Of a stretch of 64,000 nt of DNA, positions 1-11,037 are shown one piece after another (the stretch's first letter is position 1; each line of letters opens with the position of its first letter). The translations under genes and the position numbers were made by a program. A model generated the notes under the pieces. It ran no database searches, was not told where the DNA came from, and saw only the letters and a program-made list of their open reading frames with translations. This stretch comes from Akebia trifoliata (taxonomy: Eukaryota > Streptophyta > Magnoliopsida > Ranunculales > Lardizabalaceae), in NCBI GenBank assembly GCA_017979445.1, contig CM030717.1, positions 18,959,288 through 19,023,287 on the forward strand. The letters run 5' to 3'.

Positions 1-700
1 TTTACGTGCAAAGGGGTGTATACCCCGAGAAAAAACAACATCTCTCAAAGGTCGATAGAACTCAGCTAAAATCATCGAAACTAGCCAACTACCTTTACGA
101 ACTTGAGTGATTATGCTTATGAAGGAGGGATCCACTAGGTTATCTTCCCTAGGGAATAAGATTTGATTCACAACCATTATAGATAGGACATTAAATCAAA
201 TATCTGGTTTAGCAACCAAAAATGTGTTGTCAAAGATAAAAGGTTTTAATAATCGAACCAAAGTAAAATCCCCATCTAGTTTCTTTAGCTTAAGGCGATG
301 AATTCTATGAAATTGAACTTTTCATTTTTATAGTTAGGGAGTAAAAATGAAAGACTACCTTATTAGATAAGTATAACCCGAGGATCCTCTCGAATTCCTC
401 AATAGTTAGTGTAAGCTCATACTCTCTGAATCAAAACGTATTAGAATCTGGAATCCAACCCTCGATCATAACTTTAATCAAATCCCACTTCATCCCTACC
501 TCATACAAAGATAGAACAAACCCTAGCTTGTTTTCACCAATTCATCTCATTTTTTAATCCGTAAACATAGATTGAATCCATCGAGTTGTACGATTTTCCT
601 TGATAGAATATTGATTCAGGTTGAGAAAAGTAGGACCCGAGGCATTAGATCCTTCTCTGATTTTATTATCACTTGTTCTTGAATAGTTTGTAGGCTCCAT
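1..700 (-). pseudogene. DUF7745-like accessory gene, 5' half, cut by window edge
   Basis: On the minus strand an ATG at 700-698 opens a reading beginning MEPTNYSRTSDNKI. It continues, with stops and frameshifts, through GWIPDSNTF, a TGA, FREYELTLTIEEFERILGL, and near the left edge through ILAEFYRPLRDVVFSRG. The same blocks occur in the same order in the plus-strand gene at 25.5 kb (MTLTIEELEVLLGL and MLLSEMFQSLMAYSSSRDQIFRGYAPLL), so the two are homologues. The pattern is that of plant DUF7745-type proteins, which are carried by or derived from retrotransposons; their function is unknown to me. The gene is non-functional here. The second half should lie left of the window. The family name is from memory of motif style; the homology between the two copies is seen directly. 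Confidence 0.6.
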
Positions 701-812
701 TTTTTATCTAAGGCAAGAGAATCGCAAGTTTTTTAGCAAAATTGTGAACTTTATGAATAAAAGATCAATTTTCGAGTTTTAAAACCATAAAAAATTCTAG
801 TATGTACCTTAC
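701..812. other. spacer upstream of the DUF7745-like remnant
   Basis: AT-rich sequence between the ATG of the preceding minus-strand gene and the repeat block. No promoter or ORF can be supported. Confidence 0.3.
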
Positions 813-1075
813 CTATGGACTCGGGAATATTTTGCCTAGAAAAAGGTGACCCACGGCCAGGGAAAAATTTACCCAGTTTTTAAGTAAACTAATACCAACA
901 CAAAATTTTGGCCTAGCCAAGGGTAACCCATAGCCAGAACAAAATTTTGAACTAGCCAAGGGTGACTCATGACCAGAAATTTTTTTTGGCCTAGAAAAGG
1001 ATAACCCACGGCCAGAACAAAAGTTTGAATTAGCCAAGGGTGACCTACGACTAGAATAAAATTTCATTCAAAAGT
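813..1075. repeat. degenerate direct repeats, AAGGGTGACCCACGGCCAG type
   Basis: Four or five degenerate units of about 50-60 bp, each with a core like GCCAAGGGTGACTCATGACC followed by AGAACAAAATTTTG. The 84-codon open frame across them is a product of the repetition. The same core recurs at about 4690 and at 5900-6065, so it flanks the plant-mobile-domain gene on both sides. Confidence 0.6.
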
Positions 1076-1330
1076 TTTTACTATTTTTAAATGAATTTTC
1101 TTATAAAATCTCAGGGAATTCCCTCCTTTGCATTTTAGACCTAACCTGTCAATTTTGCAAAAAATAGACATTCATTGATGCATACATGTAAAAGGCAAGA
1201 CAGGTGAAAATTGACGAATTCAAGTAAAAATGAATAAATGTTTTACAAGCACACACAAGTTTATGAGGTACACAATAGTTTTATTACAAGATGACTAATA
1301 TAAAAACACTTATGCTAGCTAGAAGAAGCT

Positions 1331-3873
1331 TTAGGTACCACGACAAAACTTTTTAGGACATAATTGTTCTAATTGAGTTATATCCAATGCTACCTCAGGC
1401 TCTGGCTCATGATCTTCCTCAATCTTCTGCCTAGCCTCTAAATCTGACTTTAGTGGATACTTAGACTAACTCTCCTTAGAGAAGTAGTTGGTTTAAGACT
1501 CAAAAGGTCTCTCAAACTAATAGTCTATGAACCTGACGTGGCTGGTTTTCACTATTTCCCAAATAGCGTTGTTTGCAGCCTGATAGTACCCATGAGGACC
1601 AAAATCACTTGTCTGATGTGGCTCAGTGGGTAGCATTGGGTAATAAGGTGTCTAGTAAGCACTAGCCATAGTGTAAGGAACATTGCTCCCAGAAGCTCCC
1701 TGATGAGACCAAAACAAAAAAAATATACATGTTAATAAGCATAGTCATTTTGTTATATTCGGTTGAATAAATAATTACTAACTAAAATATTTTTTTTTCT
1801 ACTAAACCATAATGACTCAGGTGGCCTCTAATAGGAAGAATCGACACCTTCTTGTACGTGCTGATGAGCTTATAAAAGATAGTAGGATGATGAAATTAGA
1901 GTTTTTGAAATGAGGGAAAATATTACAAGTACGTACCAGCTCATGCTGGAGTTGTTCAATGTAAGTAGCCTGTCTAGTCATCTCAAAATTCCTCCTCTCC
2001 TCTCGATATCTAGCCAACTCAACACTCTATGTGCAAATAGAACAAAAAAAAATGAGAAGTGAGAAAATAATATTGACAACTAGAAAAAAAAAATGGTAAG
2101 GAAAGATACATAGGCCTCATGTTGGCAAACATAAACGCCTCTGAATTCCTGGACCCCCTCGACTACCTCAACTGGAGGAAATAAACACCCAATGTATACC
2201 TCTTAGAACCATTCATCGTAATTCCTAGGAAAAATCAATCACTCCCCAAAAATACTCTTCAAACTAGCAAGCATACCACCCTCGATGGATCTGAAACTCA
2301 AGATAGGTGGATGTTTATGAGAAATACGAGCTTCACCATGGCATTAAAATGAGAGTTTTACTCCAAGGTAGAGTACATAGGAAAGCTTGCTAATTTAACA
2401 TGGGAAGACCATCCTCTGAAAGTCGAGAAAGTGAGCTACATCAAAGTTTGGATGAGCAGAGACAGAATGTGATAACTTGAGAACTTGAGGATTGATATCG
2501 GAAAAGAAGAAATAAGTTTCTAAGGCAAACAAAAAAAATGAATAAGAGTGACGAAGGACAAAAAAATAAGACAATACTCACATTTCAGTGGAAGCATCGA
2601 TCTAAGTGAGCCCTAGTAGACAAATCCCTATTCTTTTGCATTTTTTGGGATGGATAGTCAATTTTAGACCCATGGGGGTAGTCAGCTCCCTTGGAGAGCA
2701 CACGGGGACAATAGAAATGAAAGTAGCGATACGATAATAATTGTAAGAGAGGAAATGAATGTGATGCACAAGAAAAGAAAATACAAAATCAAAGAAAAAT
2801 CAGGAAGTACCTCAATAAAAGATGAGAAGAAACGATGGGATATCCCATTACTAGGTCATCCTACAACACTTGAAACCACTCGATCCATTTCACCCATGAT
2901 GGTCCCAAATATCATGTTTTCCCAATCATATTCATTAATATGATCTATGTCTCATAAAGTCAAAAGGAAAATGACACCGATTGAAACCCGGTCCTTAGAG
3001 AAGAAGCAAGCATCCAACATGATAATCATATAAACATGACGATAAGATGAGGGTGATCGGATTGAATTCGCAAGTAAATGGCATTCTTAAAATACATATC
3101 TTTCAGCTAGGTAATGCTCAATCTTCTTTCCTTCAGCTACTCACAAGTGGGAATAGCTTAAAGATCGAGAAGTCTTAATATTTCCTCATCGTCAATCCTC
3201 ATGAGAGGTATAGGTAGTCCTCCTAGTGTAATTTCGGTATCACCTGCAAAATTAGATGGTCAAATTCCAAGCTCTACATCAGGAAAATGGAAAGTGTGAA
3301 TTTGAGGAAACCACTTCTCTATAAGTTCAATGATTAGAGTTCAATCAACCAGGTAGTGGGGAATCTCAAAGAAAGTATTGTAACCCATCAACCCCATTTG
3401 TGCCTTAAGTACATCAAAAGAAGTAGCATAAATGATGTAGAAAGTATACCAACTACCCCTAATTGTCCACCAAGTAGAGGTACTATAATGCCAACCCTCG
3501 TGCAAGTAGATATATGACGACGGAGATCAAATAGTAGAGGAGTATTATGTATTTGAGCAGCAATCTCAAGGAGAATGATCACCCTCAACCCCATAACATC
3601 ATCAATCTCAACCACCACCACCTTAGGCTTTACTACTATTAGAGGAGGATCGTGCATTGCTTTGTACTCCTCTTCACTATCTGAGGGTACTTGAGGCCTT
3701 ACCTCATCTAAACTGCTTGAAGAACTATCCTTAGGAGGAGTAATCTTCTTGTTTTTACTCTTAGCAGAAGACTCTTTCCTCAAAGCTTTGAAAATATTAA
3801 ATTGGTCCATCTGAGAAGAAAAAAAAGCATGATAAATGTCAAAAGCCAACCGAGAGTCATTCCCAAAAATCAC
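1331..3873 (-). pseudogene. plant mobile domain (PMD)-like gene, multi-exon, decayed
   Basis: Read on the minus strand. An acidic, serine-rich N-terminal part (about 3873-3480; SSSSSLDEVRPQVPSDSEEE) precedes a block near 3330-3230 reading TLIIELIEKWFPQIHTFHF, which fits the plant-mobile-domain hallmark (aLverWrpethtFhl, then titLedv.llGLp). Further blocks are INEYDWENMIFGTIMGEMDR (about 2940-2885) and RNYDEWF.EVYIGC (about 2210). A coiled-coil-like exon follows at about 2030-1940 (ARYREERRNFEMTRQATYIE), with a GTACGT donor after it and a TTGCACATAG acceptor before it. The last exon (about 1700-1331) is proline- and acid-rich and ends in TAA at 1333-1331. In-frame stops and shifts occur in most blocks. 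PMD proteins are found in MAIN-type plant genes and in transposons; this copy is probably transposon-borne. Exon borders are approximate. Confidence 0.5.
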
Positions 3874-4710
3874 AAAAATTGAAAAAATATCAAAACATAA
3901 AAAATGCCATGTCTTAGCAAATTAAAACCCCAAGCCATTTGCCTCAAACCCATGTTCACCTCATTGAAGCATTTTGCAAAACACGTAGCGTGCTCGACAT
4001 GAATTAATCGTTCGAAGTTAGTAAAAAGCCCTCCTAAACCATCCAAACCCCTACCTAAGCCTATCCAATACCTTACATATCCTCAAACCTCATCATTTCT
4101 TCAATCAATTTCATTGAGCCATTTCATCGAATAGGTGGAGTAACAAAATGAAATAGCCTCTCTCAAGCCATTAAATCATTTTCCAACCCATCCTAATTCA
4201 TTTACCCATCTCTAATATACTCCATACACCCATAAACTCCCTAAATTCAACTCAATTTCAATAAAATTCAACCCAATCCATAATCCAACTTACTTATAAT
4301 CCAACCTGAAAGAACCTAATCTCTATACCAATCGATTCAATCAAATCTCCAATCTCATGAATTTAAGGACTTACATGACAAATTGAAGAAATTTAGAGAT
4401 TACCATGTACATTATAAGGGAATTTGAGGTTCAAAGATGAAGGATCGGATCAACTTGATCATGATTGATTGCGAATCTTAAAATTGTCGTGAATCGGATG
4501 TAGCAAAAAAAATTGGATCGATGCGATTCACCACAAGTCGAATTCACACTGTAGGTCAAGTTTGGAAGCAAAAATCCAAAAATCTGTTGGTCGAAGTCCA
4601 AACAAGCCAATGAGCAAATGAGGTTTGGTTGTGGAGAAAATGAACAAAATAGAAGTGAAATTCAATTTTTAAATTTGGAAAACTTTTGGTATGGGATGAC
4701 CCACGACCAA
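3874..4710. other. non-coding AT-rich spacer
   Basis: No ORF or RNA gene can be supported. A single copy of the GATGACCCACGACCA core is seen at about 4693-4710. Confidence 0.4.
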
Positions 4711-4732
4711 TAATAATAATAATAATAATAAA
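4711..4732. repeat. (TAA)n microsatellite
   Basis: Uninterrupted TAA triplets, followed by AAATA-type simple sequence. Confidence 0.8.
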
Positions 4733-4976
4733 ATAAAATAATCATAAAAAGAAAAAAAATTCTAAAAAAAATGAAAAGTCAAAAAAAGGTTATAAGAAGC
4801 AAAAACTCAAGCATAAAGAAAAATAAAAGGTTTTTTTTGTTTAATACAAGGACACACAACTCAGGAAAAATAAAAAATATAACGAAAAACTATTTCGAAA
4901 TATAGAGATGACAAAATAACAACATAATCAAAAGAGATGAAGTTCTAAAGAATTGAGCATTATCTTGCTTACTAAA

Positions 4977-5306
4977 GGTGTGGCATAGTGATAAGAACTT
5001 GAAATCCCCAAGAGACATGTGTTCAAACCCAAGCTCACCAAAGGTATGGTATAGTTGTAAGAGCTTGAGGTCCCCAAGGGATGTGTGTTCAAACCCAAGT
5101 TTACCAAAGGTGGGATGTAGTGGTAAGAGCTTGAAATCCTCAAGGGATATGCGTTCAAACCCATGCTTACCAAAGGTATGGCGTAGTCATAAGAGTTGGT
5201 GGTCCCCAATGGATGTGCGTTCAAACCCAAGCCCCCCAAAGGAGCTGCGTAGTGATAAGAGCTTGAGGTCCCCTAAAAGGCATGCATTCAAACCCAAGCC
5301 ACCCCT
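4977..5306 (+). repeat. five exact-period 66-bp tandem units with tRNA-like internal boxes
   Basis: Units start at 4977, 5043, 5109, 5175 and 5241, a period of exactly 66 bp (unit 5 has one extra internal base). Each has GGTA/GGTG-type 5' bases. An A-box-like element follows; unit 2 has TGGTATAGTTG at 5047-5057, a full match to TRGYNNARNNG, and units 1 and 4 miss by one base. A CTTG...CAAG 4-bp stem with a 7-nt loop lies where an anticodon arm would be in units 1-3. A B-box GTTCAAACC is perfect in units 1-4 (5021, 5087, 5153, 5219) and ATTCAAACC in unit 5. Box spacing is about 40 nt, as in tRNAs. The unit ends pair with the starts (GGTG with CACC in unit 1, GGTA with TACC in unit 2). Position 33 is not T and the unit is short, so this is tRNA-derived rather than a working tRNA. 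The open frames on both strands exist because 66 is a multiple of 3. Confidence 0.75.
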
Positions 5307-5892
5307 TCAAGAGCAAGATTCAAGTAAAATTCTCTCCACTTTATTATCCATTTGTTGACATATAATCATCGAAAAATACCTAAGTTAAACGCAATCTTGA
5401 AAATTTCATCAACTATAAATTCAAAGTCAACTTTTATCGAAGTAAACACAGATTGAAATTCTTATTTTCAAATTATTTTTTTATCAACTAGTTTCAAGGG
5501 CCCAACATCCTGCCATGTAACTTATTTTTTTTTCAAAGTTTCGAGAGCCATATATTGAGCCAAAAAATTTAAAATTTTAGGTCCAATACTTATCAGACAT
5601 AAAGCTTGTGAGGGTCGACATTTCATTTTAATATATTCAATTTGAGTTCCTTAAAGTGAGATGCGAACAATCAAGCAGGTTCGAGCTTGGCCAGACAAAT
5701 TTGAGTCTACGTATTTGTGATTTGTTATATGCAACTCTCACAAAAAAATGTAACTTTAAACATCCTATTTGTGCCTATGCCGAGCTTGAGAGCACCAAAA
5801 ACTTTTCGAAAATGGGGCTTCACTCAAAGAAATTTTTAAGAGGGTTCAAAATCCTATTTTCAAGCAACTACAATGCGTGAAGGCCATTTAAA
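5307..5892. other. non-coding spacer
   Basis: AT-rich sequence. One 74-codon plus-strand open frame (5656-5880) has no recognisable motif and I do not call it a gene. Confidence 0.3.
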
Positions 5893-6075
5893 AAAACATT
5901 ATTGATTTAAGCATGGCTGTACCTAACCCTTGGCCAAACTTAAATTTAAGTCTGGTCGTACCTCACCTTTGGCCAAACTTAAATTTAAGCCTGGTCGTAC
6001 CTCAACCTTGGCCAGGAGCAATTTTTTTACTTGGTCCAAGGGTGATCCATGACCAGGCATAAATTTTGTTCAGGC
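5893..6075. repeat. about 40-46-bp direct repeats, CTGGTCGTACCTCACC type
   Basis: Three successive units contain TGGTCGTACCTCACCTTTGG followed by CCAAACTTAAATTTAAG. A fourth stretch carries the core in the opposite orientation (TCCAAGGGTGATCCATGACC, 6037-6056). The reverse complement of the first form resembles the 813-1075 repeats. Confidence 0.6.
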
Positions 6076-6099
6076 CTTAATTTATCCAAGTCCAATTCT

Positions 6100-8090
6100 A
6101 TTACAAACTCAAGTGTATTCAAATTTGGTTAAGGATAATTAACCTTTAATCCACTCCTAAATGAATTTTCACCAAAGAAAGTCATTCCATTTTACTCTTT
6201 TACCCATCCTTTAATTTTTCAATAAACTCACTATTATGATCTTTTTGTAATTTTCATATTCTTTCAACGAAGACCCTTGGTCAAATTAGTCCCTATATGA
6301 ATGTAATTATTACCTAAGGAAGAGTACCCTTATGTCCCCAAGTTTATCCTCAATCTTAGAAGGGTCAATGTAATTAGATCAAGTTCAAGAGGTTTTGACA
6401 ACTTTGTTTAACCCAGAAAATTTCCTAGAACTTATGAGTAAATAAATTCTTAATCCTAGGTTGTTAGAGGACTAGTTAGGTAAGATGACCTTAATGTCAA
6501 AAATTCAAGTTCACATTTACATGCCATCTAGCCTACTTCTTTAGAATTTTACCTAAAGTAATTGACCTAAGACTCTTTTACCCTCCTCAAAGAATTTTTT
6601 AAAGACTATGACCTTTTACAATCCTATCCTCTTGATCATCATGATTGATGAGACCTATAGGTGAGTGAAAGACCTTCAAGTCCACTGAGAGGAGTGGTAA
6701 TTTGAGTTTTTTAAAGAGTTTTATTGAAAATATTGGGAACACGATGATTTAAGACAAGTTTATCCCCAAGGGTCTCCCAAAATCGTATAAATAGGACCCC
6801 TATCCAACGTAAAGAGAGGAGTTCAAGTGATCCAAAATTCTATCTAAGTCTTTCCTCAAAGTCCTCTAGCCTATTCAAACTCTGTCAAAATCCTTTCTCA
6901 AATACCTAAGAAACACTTACAAAAAAGAAGAAGAATAAAGAAGAAGAAACATAAAAGACCAAGGTGGGGTGTGGTTTTAATTTTCTAATTTTTTCTTTGT
7001 AATCCCTTCAAAAATATCCCTCTTCTACCTAATCCCTTTTTTTACATTAAGGAAACTTATTTCATGTTTTCTTTGCTTGTAACAATGCAGATTTTTATTT
7101 ACCTTAATGAAACTAGGAGGTAGAGAGTAAAACTTTCTAGAGGTAATTTTCTCTAATAAGTTCTCAATAAGCTCCTTAAGAGCATTAGATTAGGTTTTCC
7201 TTTCTTTCTTTATTTTCATGCAATTTAAATTTATAGTGTAGATGTTTTACCTTCTTTACTTCACTTGTACTTTAAGAGTTTTAGAATAATAGTCCTTCTT
7301 GTTTTACCTTCTTTGAAGGCAATAGAGTCAAAGAGTAAACCTTCATTGAAAGTAATCTTCTCTTGTAAGTCTATCATATGCATACATTTTGTACACACTC
7401 ACTTCTAAAATGACTATAAGGAAAAGTGTAGGTCCCTAAGACCTATATTCAACCTTTAGAATCAACAAAAATAATCCAAAAATAGATAAAATCTTATGTA
7501 TAAGGTCTCTAATCTTTTCATGGTGGTATTTAACTCATGGACACCTCTTAAAAGTTAAACTAACAAAAAGATGCTTCCAAGTGAGAATATAACCCTCAAA
7601 AAGAGCCTTGGGATCCAAGAAGGTGAAATTCATGTAGATTCCCACTAATATCCTAGGCTCATAAAAAATTTCAGTAAACAACATTTCTATTTTAATTTGC
7701 TTATTAGTTTAGTTTCTTAGTTTTCTAATACTAGACTGTAGTTATTTTGCCTTTTACTTTTCGCTCTGTAAGTTCCTTTACTTTCAAATCAAAAAAGAGT
7801 TTTCTAATCACACCATTTGCTTATCTATTGGTAATCATCTTAAGATGGGCGGGATAAGGTGCCTAACTCCTTTTTCCCTCAATCGAACCTCCTTATCTTA
7901 GATTTTTAGGTAGACCACTTCCCCTTATCTTTTGGATGTATGAGTTACTACAAACCAACATAACATAATTTTAAAAATCTTTTATAGTGTCTATTCACAC
8001 TTTAATTGAATGGTGACGACTCCTAAATCTATATAGATGAGTTCAAACCTCCCAAAGGTTTCGAAGCTCGCACATCTATAGTTGTCTTTT
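6100..8090 (+). mobile_element. Tat-type LTR, plus orientation, probably a 3' LTR
   Basis: A TATA box (TATAAATAG, 6786-6794) is followed downstream by the U5 block GGTGCCTAACTCC (7858-7870) and TGACGACTCC (8014-8023). These match, in the same order and spacing, the U5 blocks of the 8.8-kb element and the 22.9-kb element. No primer-binding site follows the right end, so it looks like a 3' LTR. The left end is not resolved and both coordinates are approximate. In this reading the antisense accessory genes at 1-3.9 kb lie inside the element upstream of its 3' LTR. Confidence 0.45.
6786..6794 (+). promoter_or_regulatory. LTR TATA box
   Basis: TATAAATAG followed by a GGACCCC run, similar to the TATAAATAGGGGTCC context of the 8.8-kb element LTR. 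Confidence 0.5.
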
Positions 8091-9757
8091 TGTACTTACT
8101 AATTTCTTTTGATCAGATTATTCAATAATGAAAATAAAATTTTACAAAAGCGAAACGTAGACTTATAATAATAATTACAAACATCGTTATGTCATGTGGG
8201 ATCTTGTGTTGCAAAGAGGCATAAGTTCCTCATCTGATCTTCCACACCATAATCTACATACTCTTCCCAACAAACAATATGATGATCAAATCATAATTCT
8301 ATAATCTAATAGACTTTAAGCATCTCAAAAAAATTGATCTCGATTGTTCTTCATTTCAATCCTACTTTAAGATTTTTCATTTTTTCTTAGTCATATTGCA
8401 TTGTTGCCATTATTCTCAATTATTTCATGCTTGCTTGTTTTCATATATCAGATTCAGTAACCATCCTTACATATTCTTGTGCTAGATAACAAGTTTGATT
8501 GATTGTATATGTTTGATGTATGTTTGAGCTAATTCAGAATTTCGTCCAACCCTGAGTGCAATCACCGGATCTTTGGTCGCATGGGCTGCTTTGTTAGTTT
8601 GGGTGCCGATTAGTGGATAAGACAAGTTTGGATTTGAACTTGTCTTTTTCGGAACTAGGGTTACGTAATTCGTTGCACAAGATGAGAATCATGAACCGGT
8701 TCATAGTGAACCAATTCATAGTACAAATCACACTAGATTCATGGAATATAATGAATCCAATGAATAGTGTTAATTTAATTTCCTTTTCACATAGCCCTCC
8801 ATGTTTTGAAGTATTTGAGATAGCTAGCCAAGTTTTCAAACTGATTGCATGCCCCTTTGACCTTGGTCTTTATTAATAGACTAATGAAAAAACATCAAAT
8901 GCCTTTATCTTCAATCTTAAATATATAAATATCTTTTTTACCCTACTCTTCTCTTCAACCTTTGAATGCCCTTATCTCTTTCTACCCCCATGAATCAGGT
9001 TCGTTCTAGAATGCCGATTTGCAAACCCAAATTCGAATCAAGGGAACCCACGAACTAGGTAACATAGTTCATAACCAATTAATTGGGAGACCGTGAACCC
9101 AAGTGTTTTTTGACCTTCCAAATTCCCTAAGACATCCATATTTGATCAGTGGAACGGATTATATTCATATTCAACTATTGTACATTGAGAAATACAAGCA
9201 ATATTGAACATAAGGTAGAAAGAGTAAGTGTGATGACATTTTGGAGCGATAAGAGGTGGTGGCTCCATTGAGAGCAACTCACGTAGAAAACAAGAATGTG
9301 TCGCACATGGGCTTGTAACAATGCGTGTGACGCTGTTGCAAGCTTTTCTCTTGATTGGATTGTGACCTGGACATCGAGTCACCTAGATTAAACCCTAGAA
9401 AAACACGTGACCTTGATAAGTACGAACCCATCGATGGTTTCCTTTACTTTACAACTGGGTGCCTGTATATTATTGATCCTGTACAACGATCATTGATGAT
9501 CCTTACTTTACAACTGGTGCCTACACCTTGACAAATACTAGCATTAGACGCGAAGTCCGAGTAGACTTAGACTTCAAATCTTTGTCGATGGCTTCTTAAA
9601 CAGGTCTTATTCAAATCCTCGACATCCTGAATCTAGTCGATGATTATTATTTTTTAAATAAAAGTAAAAAAGTTAGACTTTTCTAATTGACTGGCTTATA
9701 TATAGTTTTGTAAAATCAACTTTATTTCAATATTTTAAATTTTCTAGAGTCGTTTTG
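8091..9757. other. non-coding region without supported genes
   Basis: Short open frames at 8594-8876 and 9146-9382 overlap on both strands or lack motifs. Small inverted GAACCGGTTC / GTGAACC words occur near 8695-8720 and 9060-9100 but no element borders can be set. Confidence 0.35.
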
Positions 9758-9902
9758 GATTGACCTCAATTCACACTTTGCGGACGTGGAGGTGTGCACA
9801 CAATCACATAGGCTTTTCATCTTATGCAATCATATCTTGATGAAAAACATCTATGGTTCCATACACATCCCCGTGTCAGCAAAGTGCGAATTGAGATCAA
9901 TC
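9758..9902. mobile_element. 145-bp fold-back element (MITE-like or hairpin precursor)
   Basis: The 24-bp outer arms 9758-9781 and 9879-9902 are inverted repeats with two mismatches (GATTGACCTCAATTC against the complement of GAATTGAGATCAATC). Inner segments continue the pairing: GACGTGGAGGTGTG with CATACACATCCCCGTGTC, and CATAGGCTTTTCATC with GATGAAAAACATCTATG. Almost the whole unit therefore folds into one hairpin with its turn near 9828. Target duplications were not convincingly found. It could be a small MITE or a miRNA-like fold-back locus. Confidence 0.55.
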
Positions 9903-10999
9903 TTGAGGTCACTACAGTATTATTCATTTTTTAATATTAATATATTATTATGAGTGCAATAAATTACACTTAAACTAGGTTGGTATATGGCTTCTCCAAT
10001 TAGGAGTTAGCCCCAACTGAAAAGTGATACTCCTTGACATCAATATTGAAATATTCGAACATACACTATTTGAAAAAGAAGGGGTGAATTCGACTCGACC
10101 CTTTTAAATACAATGTGAAAAAAAAATGGGTAAATTCGACGGACTTTGATGTTGAATTTACACTTTTTTTTATCTAGTGAGAATTATAATCACAAAGATT
10201 CTTCTGTTAAAAAATTGAAATTCGTAAAATTTTGTGCCAAACCCGATCCATAGTTGGAAGACTACACAATCTAGAGTTCAATAACATTTGATCTCTAGTC
10301 AAAAGACTATCTAGTCCCGAATTTGCAAGCACTCAATCTAAATTAGAAAATTACCAGTCTCTCATTAAAGATTTCTCAAATGGATTCGAAAGAAATCTTT
10401 TAAAAAATACCTCTTTCTAACTCTGGCTACACATATAAGATATTGCATTTTCCAATAAAGATAAGATACAATCAACAACTTCATGGCCAATCTATCAAAG
10501 AATGAGAGATGATTTGACTCGATCAATTTTATCATATTATGAATATTCTTTACCTTATACATGTTTTGATTTAATATTTCACCTACCATTCATTATAAAT
10601 AGGAGTAAGGACATAGTAAAAAATAGGGTGGGTTGCTTATGAGAAAGTGGGAGATAATTTATCACATTAATCAGTGCTACTAAAATTGTATATGAAAGTA
10701 TGAGGATGTGCTTTTGACTTTTGAAGAATTCCATAGGAACTTTATGTATTTTTTTTTCCCTACTCGTTTCTCAATGTGATCTAATGCATGTTGTTCCTCA
10801 TTGCCTTTATTTATTTGATGTTATGTTTCTACGTTTCATCATGATTGTTGGGGTAAATTCTAGAGCATGGTTGACTACTTAGATTTTTATCTGATAAATA
10901 TTTTTGACTTGACCTGTGTGTTCCAAAAAATAATGATCCCAACTTCTAATTAATATATTGGTCCTAGACCATATGACATCTGGATCATGTAAATATGTA

Positions 11000-11002
<3 letters not shown>
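9903..11002. other. non-coding AT-rich region
   Basis: I see no gene. The open frame at 10365-10589 has no motif. Confidence 0.35.

Positions 11003-11032
<30 letters not shown>
11003..11032. repeat. (AT)15 microsatellite
   Basis: Fifteen uninterrupted AT units. Confidence 0.95.

Positions 11033-11037
<5 letters not shown>

Noticed and set aside
813..1067. 84-codon repetitive minus-strand ORF
   Set aside because: Translation of a degenerate nucleotide repeat.
4928..5358. Open frames of 103 and 126 codons on opposite strands with repetitive proteins
   Set aside because: They exist only because the 66-bp unit length is a multiple of three; no start context or motif.
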